Of a stretch of 7,178 nucleotides of DNA, positions 1 to 5,608 are shown in pieces. Position 1 is the stretch's first letter. Every line of letters starts with the position of its first letter. The stretch lies in the NCBI GenBank assembly GCA_002780135.1, contig PEWA01000065.1, forward strand, positions 13,346 to 20,523, given 5' to 3'. A model generated the notes under the pieces. It ran no database searches. It was not told the origin of the DNA and was given only the letters and a program-made list of their open reading frames with translations. The translations under genes and the position numbers were made by a program. The stretch is from Candidatus Shapirobacteria bacterium CG06_land_8_20_14_3_00_40_12 (GTDB lineage Bacteria > Patescibacteriota > Microgenomatia > UBA12405).

Positions 1-499
1 TGGTGGGAAAGAGGAAGAGGGATCCATCTTTTTCACCCAGTCTAATGGCAGAAACCGGACCGTTGAAAGGAATATCGGAAAGCATGAGGGCAGCGGAGAC
101 GGCAATGAAAGCAGGAATAACTACGTCATTGCTTTTATCGTTACTTAAAACCGTAGCCATAACCTGAACTTCCCGTTTGAAACCAGTGGGAAAAAGAGGA
201 CGAATGGAACGGTCAATAATCCGGCCGAAAAGAATGGCGGTGTCGGAAGGACCACCTTCGCGTTTGATCCATTTGCCGCCTTTGATAAATCCACCCGCAT
301 AGAGTTTGTCATTGAATTCCACTGAAAGAGGAAAATAATCCTTGGTTTTGTCGACTACCCCTAAAACAACAGTAGCCAAAACAACGGTTTTGCCGTAGGT
401 AGCCAAAACGGCACCATTGGCTTGAGGGGCTAATTTACCGCTTTCTAATTTAATAATTTTGTCAGCTGACAGTTTAAGATCGAAGGAAAAATTGTCCAT
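1..499 (-). CDS. pnp: Polynucleotide phosphorylase, N-terminal part (runs off the window)
   Basis: PNPase is a phosphate-dependent 3'-to-5' exoribonuclease, a trimeric core enzyme of bacterial mRNA decay. The reading frame is open from the ATG at 499 to the window edge, giving 166 codons of the first RNase PH-like domain. Recognisable family segments are NGAVLATYGKTVVLATVV near residues 28-45, KWIKREGGPSDTAILFGRII around 77-96, then DRSIRPLFPTGFKREVQV. The segment before KREG carries a few extra residues (AGGFIKGGKWIKREG) compared with the usual PGGFFKREG; I associate this with Patescibacteria. The start lies only 2 bp after the rpsO stop, so translation is probably coupled. rpsO-pnp is a classical bacterial gene pair. 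No Shine-Dalgarno sequence precedes the start. The catalytic second RNase PH domain and the KH/S1 domains lie outside the window. Identification is firm. Confidence 0.96.
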   Translation of the reverse strand, partial: MDNFSFDLKLSADKIIKLESGKLAPQANGAVLATYGKTVVLATVVLGVVDKTKDYFPLSVEFNDKLYAGGFIKGGKWIKREGGPSDTAILFGRIIDRSIRPLFPTGFKREVQVMATVLSNDKSNDVVIPAFIAVSAALMLSDIPFNGPVSAIRLGEKDGSLFLFPT

Positions 500-501
500 G
501 A

Positions 502-771
502 TTATTTTTTGAGACCCAAGGCTTTGAGTAATTTACCATAGCGGTCGTCATTGTGAAGTGAAAGATAGCGAAGAAGACGGCGGCGTTTGGCGATTTTGGA
601 TAAAAGTCCCCTTTTGGCGGGAGAGTCATGCTTGTTGTCGCCAAGATGTCCCTGAAGTTTGTCGATTTCTTTGCTTAAAATCGCCACCTGAATCTCGGGA
701 GAACCAGTATCGCCTTTGGCTTGGGCAAATTTGGTAACAATTTCAGTTTTTTCTTCGGTAGTTAATGCCAT
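502..771 (-). CDS. rpsO: 30S ribosomal protein S15
   Basis: S15 is a primary 16S rRNA-binding protein of the small-subunit platform. At 89 aa it has the usual full family length. It shows the standard four-helix pattern: GDTGSPEIQVAILSKEI in the first third, the conserved HDSPAKRGL loop (residues 48-56), then the basic RRRLLRYL segment and the RYGKLLKALGLKK end. The chosen start MALTTEEK is the canonical N-terminus. It is transcribed from its own promoter at 849-878, with a leader of about 70 nt that contains a nested hairpin, and it is followed after 2 bp by pnp. In several bacteria S15 represses its own mRNA by binding leader structure, so the leader here may be an autoregulatory element (inference). 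No Shine-Dalgarno sequence is visible; the bases before ATG are AAATCTA. Confidence 0.98.
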   Translation of the reverse strand: MALTTEEKTEIVTKFAQAKGDTGSPEIQVAILSKEIDKLQGHLGDNKHDSPAKRGLLSKIAKRRRLLRYLSLHNDDRYGKLLKALGLKK

Positions 772-788
772 AGATTTATAGCGCTAGG

Positions 789-834
789 ATTGGTTTTTAA
801 TAAAAAATTTCCGAATGGCTACGGAAATACCAAT
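789..834 (-). promoter_or_regulatory. rpsO leader: terminator-like hairpin nested in an outer stem
   Basis: In the minus-strand RNA the outer arm AUUGGU (834-829) pairs with ACCAAU (794-789). Inside it AUUUCCG (828-822) pairs with CGGAAAU (813-807) around an 8-nt loop UAGCCAUU. The inner hairpin runs straight into a T-tract (AAATTTTTTATT). It can therefore act as an intrinsic terminator for the upstream vapBC transcript, or as an attenuator or S15-binding fold for rpsO. The loop bases UAGC could also pair with GCUA near position 780, giving a pseudoknot. The structures are seen directly; the function is inferred. Confidence 0.6.
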
Positions 835-848
835 GATAGTGCGAAGGT

Positions 849-878
849 ATTATAGCAGTTTCTTAATTCTTTTGTCTA
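849..878 (-). promoter_or_regulatory. Promoter for rpsO-pnp (extended -10, overlapping the vapC stop)
   Basis: On the minus strand there is a -35-like TAGACA (878-873), an 18-bp spacer, and TGCTATAAT (857-849), which is a perfect extended -10. The TAA stop of vapC (852-850) lies inside the TATAAT box. Transcription would begin near 842, giving a leader of about 70 nt. The same TGCTATAAT occurs before nusA and before the DHH-like gene. Confidence 0.75.
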
Positions 879-1245
879 AAGTAAGTAGTTGATAACTTTT
901 TGTTCTGGCTAAATAAAGATAACTGGCGTCATAAAATGAAATATTTTTATTTATTGCCAATTTGACTACCTTATTTCTATCGATATCAAATAAAATAATT
1001 GGAATCCTATTAAAATTGTCTAATATTTTTTCCAAAGACTCTTGGGTAATTCGTTTACTTAGAAAAGCAGACTTCAAACCGTTACAGACCTCAAATTCAA
1101 GTAATTTGGGGGCATAAAAGTTGTTTTCGGGGGTAACAATAATTTGAAGAAGTTTTTGGGATTCTTTGGAAGTGGCTTCGTCAGATAGAAGAACGGCTAA
1201 AACAGCTGAGGCGTCAATGATATAATTTTTAATATTTGCGCCCAT
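850..1245 (-). CDS. vapC: PIN-domain ribonuclease toxin (VapC type)
   Basis: This 131-aa protein has the size and layout of VapC toxins, Mg2+-dependent RNases that cut tRNA or rRNA when freed from their antitoxin. The four acidic positions of the PIN active site are visible: D11 in IIDASAVLAVLL, E52 in LLEFEVCNGL, D106 in SFYDASYLYLA, and D124 in LLTLDKRIKKL. All are intact, so an active nuclease is expected. The start overlaps the end of the upstream ribbon-helix-helix gene by 17 bp, the usual antitoxin-first, translationally coupled order. The gene is more AT-rich than the ribosomal genes around it, which fits horizontal acquisition. Its 3' end holds the rpsO promoter. The target RNA cannot be predicted. 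Confidence 0.9.
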   Translation of the reverse strand: MGANIKNYIIDASAVLAVLLSDEATSKESQKLLQIIVTPENNFYAPKLLEFEVCNGLKSAFLSKRITQESLEKILDNFNRIPIILFDIDRNKVVKLAINKNISFYDASYLYLARTKSYQLLTLDKRIKKLL

Positions 1246-1489
1246 GTTCGACTAATTCTTTGTAATTTAGAGGCTTTTGGGGATTTATCAATAACTTCCA
1301 CCCACTTTTAAGGGATGATTTTAAGTCTTGATTTACCTTCTTATTGATTCTACCTTTGGTAGTATAGGTTTTGGTAACGGCCAACCGAATAAGTTCTCCG
1401 ATAGTTTTTTGATTTTGCCGGGCTAGATAGCGAAGAGTTAAATAATCATCTTCAGTAAACAAAACATTGGTTCGGCGAGTTAATAGCAT
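1229..1489 (-). CDS. Ribbon-helix-helix antitoxin (VapB-like)
   Basis: This 86-aa protein opens with RRTNVLFTEDDYLTLRYLARQ, the strand-helix part of a ribbon-helix-helix (CopG/MetJ-like) fold. KTIGELIRLAVTKTY (about residues 28-42) supplies the second helix. The remaining lysine-rich tail, ending NYKELVEHGRKY, would be the toxin-binding part. It directly precedes and overlaps the PIN toxin gene, so the antitoxin role is well supported by context. Such antitoxins dimerise on palindromic DNA and repress their own promoter, and a perfect 16-bp palindrome lies just before the start. The start codon is near the predicted transcription start, so the mRNA may be leaderless. RHH antitoxins are diverse, so I give no gene symbol. 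Confidence 0.85.
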   Translation of the reverse strand: MLLTRRTNVLFTEDDYLTLRYLARQNQKTIGELIRLAVTKTYTTKGRINKKVNQDLKSSLKSGWKLLINPQKPLNYKELVEHGRKY

Positions 1490-1524
1490 ACTAATAAGGT
1501 AACATGTTACCTATAAAGTGTCAA
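1490..1524 (-). promoter_or_regulatory. Promoter of the toxin-antitoxin operon
   Basis: On the minus strand a perfect -35 TTGACA (1524-1519) is followed after 17 bp by TACCTT (1501-1496). A TGT just upstream gives an extended -10. The predicted transcription start, 6-7 bp downstream, falls at about 1490-1489, on the antitoxin ATG itself. The -10 box alone is a weak match (3 of 6), so confidence rests on the -35, the TG and the overlapping operator. Confidence 0.6.
1497..1512. promoter_or_regulatory. Perfect 16-bp palindromic operator of the toxin-antitoxin operon
   Basis: AGGTAACATGTTACCT reads identically on both strands and covers the -10 box and half of the spacer of the antitoxin promoter. 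Binding of a ribbon-helix-helix dimer pair here would block RNA polymerase, the usual conditional autoregulation of such operons. The palindrome is certain; the bound protein is inferred. Confidence 0.75.
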
Positions 1525-1555
1525 GAGTCCGCAACTTAACTTGGTTAAAAATTTC

Positions 1556-1886
1556 CTAACGTTTGGCGTTATTATTCTTGATGGACAAGGCTACCATCAC
1601 TTTGACCTGAAAAAGTTTGTGGATAATAATCGTTTCCGTGGAAGACGCATTGTTGATTACAAATCGCGGGTTGATCGTAACGCCGTCCTGCAGTGGTGGC
1701 CGGCGTGGTGCGAACACCAGGACAAATAGCAATAAAGGTTGGATCGTTGAGGTCAAGCTTAATATCTCTTAATTCGACAAGATTTGGATTGGGGCAATCT
1801 ACAGGAACTCGTGAATTGGTACCACTTACAAGCGCTTGACGAAATTGTCTTATAACAGCTTCTTTGTTTATAGTTGATTTTGACAT
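1556..1886 (-). pseudogene. Small unrecognised gene, apparently frameshifted
   Basis: I do not recognise this gene. The frame from ATG 1886 (MSKSTINKEAVIRQFRQALV, reaching DLNDPTFIAI near residue 53) looks like a normal soluble protein. It then degenerates into a Cys/Gln/His-rich, shadow-like tail ending at 1572. From about 1715 the neighbouring frame looks coding instead: PPLQDGVTINPRFVINN, then ETIIIHKLFQVKVMVAL, ending NNNAKR with TAG at 1556-1558. Joining the two by one frameshift between roughly 1720 and 1680 gives a protein of about 109 aa, close to its neighbour's length. No obvious slippery run is present, so an indel or a sequencing error is more likely than programmed shifting. The start lies 6 bp after a TAA that ends the repeated KPNPTPVV tail of the preceding gene. 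No Shine-Dalgarno sequence is seen. Confidence 0.5.
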
Positions 1887-1888
1887 TG

Positions 1889-1920
1889 TTGTTTAAACCA
1901 CGGGGGTGGGGTTGGGTTTG
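1889..1920. repeat. 32-bp direct repeat, copy 1
   Basis: Copy 1 matches 2198-2229 at 30 of 32 positions, 309 bp apart. Both copies contain GTTTAAAC at one side and a G-rich run (GGGGTGGGGTTGGGTTTG) at the other. Read on the minus strand, it encodes KPNPTPVV followed by TAA and a 6-bp spacer to the next ATG. In this copy the tail is cut off from the gene before it by an in-frame TAA at 1931-1929. Confidence 0.9.
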
Positions 1921-1928
1921 GAGATGGG

Positions 1929-2195
1929 TTAGTGGGTTAATAAGCGTATAGTGTACTCTACTCCCAACATTGGGTTTTCTCTCAGTAATAAAGGAATGGC
2001 AACAACATTTCCCAACTGAACAGCGATAAAGTCGATCTCATCTTGGGTTCTACCGAACAATGTATCAGGTAGAGGTGGAAGACCGGCTTTGGAACGAATT
2101 GTACCCTCGCCAACATTTGATCTAGAACCAACCCGAGAATAAGCGGTGTCTCTTGCAGCAAGAAAAACTTTTTCAAATCTGTTAATTTGATTCAT
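1929..2195 (-). CDS. Small hypothetical protein, possibly shortened by a stop codon
   Basis: I do not recognise this 88-aa protein. It begins MNQINRFEKVFLAARDTAYS and has a Ser/Gly/Arg-rich middle (SRVGSRSNVGEGTIRSK). It ends with two likely strands, DEIDFIAVQLGNVVAIPLLL and GVEYTIRLL. No signal peptide, membrane helix or cysteine motif is seen. The ATG lies 6 bp after the stop of the DHH-like gene, so the two are probably co-transcribed and coupled. Beyond its TAA (1931-1929) the same frame continues PISKPNPTPVV and stops at 1893, exactly 6 bp before the next start. That copies the end of the preceding gene (KPNPTPMV, TAA, 6 bp, ATG). A 100-residue ancestral form ending at 1893 is therefore likely, with the TAA a later nonsense change. 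Confidence 0.6.
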   Translation of the reverse strand: MNQINRFEKVFLAARDTAYSRVGSRSNVGEGTIRSKAGLPPLPDTLFGRTQDEIDFIAVQLGNVVAIPLLLRENPMLGVEYTIRLLTH

Positions 2196-2197
2196 AA

Positions 2198-2229
2198 TTG
2201 TTTAAACCATCGGGGTGGGGTTGGGTTTG
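2198..2229. repeat. 32-bp direct repeat, copy 2
   Basis: This is the partner of 1889-1920, with two mismatches. It spans the last codons of the DHH-like gene (KPNPTPMV), its TAA stop and part of the spacer to the next gene. Identity at DNA level across coding and noncoding bases points to recent duplication or recombination rather than convergent protein tails. Confidence 0.9.
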
Positions 2230-3026
2230 TTGGTGCCGGGAGCCAGACCTCCGACTTTTTCAATATTCTCGATAGGTCTTTGATTATCAAACGAGTTTAG
2301 AGCCGGATTCGGAGTAACGGCTGGAGTTTCAGGAGGCTGAGTGGCCCGGAGACAAGCGGCACCGGCCTCAAAAGATTCGGGGGAAACATTGACACTAAAG
2401 GACTGGGTAGCCACCCGCAGACCGATAAGTAAATCTTTACCGGAATCGATATCAAGATTTAACCCCAGCATGGGCAGTAAGAAAGTAAAGATCTCGGAAA
2501 AAGGAGCATCGGGATCTACCAGAGTGGCCTTGGCCCAGGCTTTGTTAACGGCCAGCGGAGAAATTAATACCCAATTGCCTTGGTTAACAATGGTCGATTT
2601 GTCCCCTAAAGGGGATTCATCACCTAACATGAAACAGACATCGGCCGAAGAGGAACTATTATTGACAATAATTTGGTTACTTTCAACTTTGGCAGCACCG
2701 GATTTGGTTTTGACAACCAAATTAAGGTGACCACCATCGTCGTTGTAAGAAACCTGCTCAATTTGATCGAGGGGATAGTTTAGGGAGACGGTTAAATCAG
2801 CGGCAGAGTAGGTATCGGTAATTAATTCCAGGCCACTTAATTTGCTGTAATTTTGGTCGGGTTTTTGAAGACTATAGACCTTAACTTCACGACCGGATTT
2901 CTTGAGAGACAGGGCCAGAGCCAGCGCAGCACCAACGCTGTCAACGGATAAGGTGGGAACAACGATTAAAGCCGACTTGGCTTTATCAACTAAAGCTTTG
3001 ATGTCAGTAGTATTATAATTTTTCAT
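2202..3026 (-). CDS. Degenerate DHH-family (NrnA-like) protein, predicted catalytically inactive
   Basis: NrnA-type DHH proteins are Mn2+-dependent phosphoesterases that degrade nanoRNA and pAp. They are usually encoded near infB, as this gene is. The 274-aa product keeps the DHH fold outline: ALIVVPTLSVDSVGAALALA (residues 19-38) matches the motif I segment (NPDGDAIGSALALA), and LVDPDAPFSEIFTFLL (169-184) matches the DPEASSTAEIxYxLL segment. LLIGLRVATQSFSVNVSPES (199-218) matches GIITDTGGFRNSNTTPET. The metal ligands are gone: the first Asp of DGD is S27, the Asp of DTG is A206, and no DHH triplet is found near residues 145-155. The C-terminal DHHA1 domain is replaced by a Pro/Asn-rich tail ending KPNPTPMV. 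It is probably a non-catalytic binding protein. It has its own promoter at the 3' end of infB and lies 17 bp after the infB stop. Confidence 0.75.
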   Translation of the reverse strand: MKNYNTTDIKALVDKAKSALIVVPTLSVDSVGAALALALSLKKSGREVKVYSLQKPDQNYSKLSGLELITDTYSAADLTVSLNYPLDQIEQVSYNDDGGHLNLVVKTKSGAAKVESNQIIVNNSSSSADVCFMLGDESPLGDKSTIVNQGNWVLISPLAVNKAWAKATLVDPDAPFSEIFTFLLPMLGLNLDIDSGKDLLIGLRVATQSFSVNVSPESFEAGAACLRATQPPETPAVTPNPALNSFDNQRPIENIEKVGGLAPGTNKPNPTPMV

Positions 3027-3043
3027 ATATAACCTGCTTTTTA

Positions 3044-4444
3044 CTAACTCTTATAGGCTATTATAGCATCACCGACCTTAAAGTCAATATAGGGCTTGAA
3101 AGTAATTCCGTACTGAGAGCCAGATTTGGCTTTGTTAACGACAGTTTTAGCTTGGCGGATACCCTCAACTTTGGTGTCCTTGATAATGGCATCGTCGCGC
3201 CTAAGATGAATAGAATCACCCGGGCCAATTTCGCCCTGAATAACTTCAATTCCGGCGATATGGACTTTCTCGATTTTAAACTCAGCAATAATTTTAGCCT
3301 CACCTAAGGTAGTTTCCTCAATGGTGGGATCCAGGAGACGCAGAACTTGAGCCTGGATATCATCAATAATTTCATAGATGATCTTAGATTCGAAGAGGGG
3401 GACTTTTTGATTATCGGCAAGATTGCGAATAAACCGGGGTACGGAAACATTGTAGGCAAATATTTGGGCTTTGGATGAGGCGGCTAAAAAGACATCATTG
3501 TCAGTAACCGTGCCAACACCGGAAGCAATTAAAAAAACATCGTCGGAAAGGCTACTAAGAAGCGCTTCCAGAGTCCCCTGAACGTCCGCTTTGACCACAA
3601 TCGGCAACCGGGGGGTACCATCAGTTCGGGTTTGGTTTAATCGACTGACAACGGTTTTTTCCTGGGTGGGGGTGGGAATAGAGGTAACGCAGGCACCAAC
3701 GGGAGGAACCGATTCAAATCCAAGAATTTCTACTGGAGTGGAAGGAGTGGCGGGAGAGACGGACATGGCCTTAACCTTGCCGCTGATAGACTCGGCAAAA
3801 ATCTGATCACCGAGATGAATAGTGCCTTTTTTGACTATCAGGGTAGCTACCGGACCACGGCTCTTATCAAGCAAAGACTCGATGACTACTGCTTCCAAAG
3901 GAGAAGCCGATTCATCCTTAAGTTCCATAACTTCAGCATTTAATATAATTGTCTCTAATAATTTATCGATACCATTGCCGGTTTTAGCAGAAACAGGAAT
4001 CAGGGAAGTTTGGCCACCATAATCTTCGGGCACTATCTCCAGTTCAACCAGTTGGCCTTTAATTTTTTCAGGGGCGGCACCATCTAAATCCATTTTGGTC
4101 ATGGCCACAATAACCGGAACACCGGATCTTTTGATCTCCTTGATGCATTCCTTGGTTTGGGCCATAACCCCGTCGACGGCAGAGACAACTAAAACTACCA
4201 AATCGGTAATCTGGGCACCACGAGTCCGCATCTGACAAAAGGCAGCATGACCGGGAGTGTCTAAAAAAGTGATGGTGGCGGTTTTACCGGATTTTAGTTT
4301 GACTTCGGTTTGATAAGCAGAAATATGCTGAGTGATACCGCCGGCTTCACGAGCAGCGACACTGGCACTTCTGATTTTGTCAAGAAGAGTAGTTTTGCCA
4401 TGGTCAATATGACCCATGATAGTGACTATGGGTGGACGAAACAT
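3044..4444 (-). CDS. infB: Translation initiation factor IF-2, minimal form
   Basis: IF-2 is the GTPase that delivers fMet-tRNA to the 30S subunit and promotes 50S joining. Motifs seen: G1 GHIDHGKT (11-18), the switch I segment GITQHI (36-41), G3 DTPGH (62-66), G4 TKMD (116-119) and G5 SAK (152-154). These are followed by the two beta-barrel domains, domain III, and the C2 domain ending DFKVGDAIIAYKS. At 466 aa it is about half the E. coli length and starts 10 residues before G1, so the N-terminal domains are absent. This is genuine: an in-frame TAG lies 9 bp before the ATG. G4 has Thr where IF-2 normally has Asn (NKxD), an unusual change in a guanine-recognition residue. The gene follows nusA after 113 bp containing a large palindrome. 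No Shine-Dalgarno sequence is present. Confidence 0.97.
   Translation of the reverse strand: MFRPPIVTIMGHIDHGKTTLLDKIRSASVAAREAGGITQHISAYQTEVKLKSGKTATITFLDTPGHAAFCQMRTRGAQITDLVVLVVSAVDGVMAQTKECIKEIKRSGVPVIVAMTKMDLDGAAPEKIKGQLVELEIVPEDYGGQTSLIPVSAKTGNGIDKLLETIILNAEVMELKDESASPLEAVVIESLLDKSRGPVATLIVKKGTIHLGDQIFAESISGKVKAMSVSPATPSTPVEILGFESVPPVGACVTSIPTPTQEKTVVSRLNQTRTDGTPRLPIVVKADVQGTLEALLSSLSDDVFLIASGVGTVTDNDVFLAASSKAQIFAYNVSVPRFIRNLADNQKVPLFESKIIYEIIDDIQAQVLRLLDPTIEETTLGEAKIIAEFKIEKVHIAGIEVIQGEIGPGDSIHLRRDDAIIKDTKVEGIRQAKTVVNKAKSGSQYGITFKPYIDFKVGDAIIAYKS
3060..3087 (-). promoter_or_regulatory. Internal promoter at the 3' end of infB, for the DHH-like gene
   Basis: On the minus strand TTGACT (3087-3082) and, after 16 bp, TATAAT (3065-3060) preceded by TGC form a near-consensus promoter with extended -10. 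It sits in the last codons of infB (DAIIAY). Predicted initiation near 3053 gives a leader of about 27 nt before the ATG at 3026. AGCAGG, 6 bp before that ATG, is at best a weak ribosome-binding site. Confidence 0.65.
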
Positions 4445-4507
4445 AAAAAATATCTAATTTCTAATGTCTACTTATTAAATAAAGACAATTAAAAAATAAC
4501 TTTATTT

Positions 4508-4556
4508 TTAATATTTATGTAGAGACGCGCGATCGTGCGTCTCTACGAAATATTAA
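4508..4556. repeat. REP-like long palindrome between nusA and infB
   Basis: The core arms GTAGAGACGC (4519-4528) and GCGTCTCTAC (4537-4546) are perfectly complementary around an 8-base loop containing CGATCG. Beyond one T-G wobble and one bulged base, 9 more A/T pairs extend the stem (4508-4516 with 4548-4556). It begins 1 bp after the nusA stop. No T-tract follows in the direction of transcription, so it is not a standard terminator. It would instead modulate the nusA-infB mRNA or be a dispersed palindromic element. From memory, palindromes with GTAGAGACGC arms recur in several unrelated bacterial genomes; I cannot verify that here. Confidence 0.85.
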
Positions 4557-4557
4557 T

Positions 4558-5547
4558 TTAGATTTTGGCGGCTTGGACCTTGATCTCCAACTCAACCAGA
4601 AGACCGGCCAGACGGACATTTTCGCCACCGGAACCGATAGCCAAAGCCAATTCAGACTCGGGGACTTCAACCAAGGCCAAACCATCTTTTATTGAAACTA
4701 CTTTGACATTTTGAGCAGGAGACATGGCATTTGAAATAAATTGAGACTGACTTTTGGCAAAAGCCACTACGTCAACTTTTTCCTCCATGGGTAGTTCATT
4801 GAGGACCGCCTGGATTCGAGAGCCTTTTTGACCAATGCAGGAACCAACCGGATCAACTCCGGGTTGGGTGCTGCTGACGGCCACTTTAGCCCTTTGACCG
4901 GCTTCACGGGCTATTTTGTCAACAGTGACTGAACGATTACCGACTTCCGGTACTTCCCGAATAAATAATTGCTTAATAAATTCCGGATCACGACGGGAAA
5001 GAATAATATCTTTACGACCGGTTTCGGGATCTTCATGGATGGCTTTGAGCAGAAACAGTTTTTTGGTACCCAGGGGGATATTCTCGTTTCTGATTTGTTC
5101 GTCCTTGGGGCAAATTCCTTCGGTTTTGCCGATACCGACAGTCAGACGGTAGGGGTCACTTTTGATAATAAAACCATTAACTAAAGACCCTAATTTTCGG
5201 CTATATTCATCAATGACCATGATTTTTTCGGCTTCGTGAATCCCCTGATCAATTACCTGTTTGGCGGTAACGGCAGCGATCCGACCAAAGCCAGGTGGAG
5301 TGACGTTTTTGCGACCGGTTTCTGCAATTTCAAAAATGGAAAAAGACCCAGTGTCGGGCAATATTTCCACCTCAAAAACTGCCTCGTCAGGAATAATAAC
5401 CCCATGTTCTTTTTGATCTCTTTTGTAAGCTGAAATCAGACCGGCTTCAATAGCGTCAAGAATTTCCTGAACGTCAATATTGCGCTCGCCGGCAATTTGG
5501 GCGACGGCGGCGGCAAACTCGGTTTTGGGTAATCTTTTGACGTCCAT
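4558..5547 (-). CDS. nusA: Transcription elongation/termination factor NusA, short form
   Basis: NusA binds RNA polymerase near the RNA exit channel and modulates pausing, intrinsic termination and antitermination. The 329-aa product contains the polymerase-binding N-terminal domain (about 1-105, with DAIEAGLISAYKRD), an S1 domain (about 115-185), KH1 (about 215-265, with VDPVGSCIGQKGSRIQAVLN) and KH2 (about 280-325, with LALAIGSGGENVRLAGLL). Both GxxG loops are intact (GQKG 239-242, GSGG 305-308). The acidic C-terminal repeats of E. coli NusA are absent, as in many bacteria. The gene follows its own promoter and a leader of about 117 nt with an intrinsic terminator, suggesting feedback by NusA-stimulated termination (inference). 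rimP, usually just upstream, is missing. The AU-rich leader next to the start lacks a Shine-Dalgarno sequence. Confidence 0.97.
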   Translation of the reverse strand: MDVKRLPKTEFAAAVAQIAGERNIDVQEILDAIEAGLISAYKRDQKEHGVIIPDEAVFEVEILPDTGSFSIFEIAETGRKNVTPPGFGRIAAVTAKQVIDQGIHEAEKIMVIDEYSRKLGSLVNGFIIKSDPYRLTVGIGKTEGICPKDEQIRNENIPLGTKKLFLLKAIHEDPETGRKDIILSRRDPEFIKQLFIREVPEVGNRSVTVDKIAREAGQRAKVAVSSTQPGVDPVGSCIGQKGSRIQAVLNELPMEEKVDVVAFAKSQSQFISNAMSPAQNVKVVSIKDGLALVEVPESELALAIGSGGENVRLAGLLVELEIKVQAAKI

Positions 5548-5608
5548 AGTTTAGATAATTAGATAAATAGATTAGAAGATAAGTAGTAATAAATTGATTA
5601 AACTCGTG

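Noticed and set aside
1533..1550. Small inverted repeat TTAAC/GTTAA after the frameshifted small gene
   Set aside because: Five A/T-rich pairs with no following T-tract in the transcribed direction; too weak for a terminator.
1541..1729. Plus-strand frame of 62 codons antisense to the frameshifted small gene
   Set aside because: It overlaps minus-strand coding-like sequence, has a Trp/Arg/His-rich composition and no supporting promoter. A shadow frame is the simpler reading.
2341..2730. Plus-strand frame of 129 codons
   Set aside because: It lies wholly inside the DHH-like gene, which has recognisable family segments on the other strand. It is a shadow frame.
5548..5590. Repeated ATCTA/TATCTAA units just before nusA
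   Set aside because: They are short, irregular, A/T-rich words in a leader; not convincing as a tandem repeat or binding-site array.
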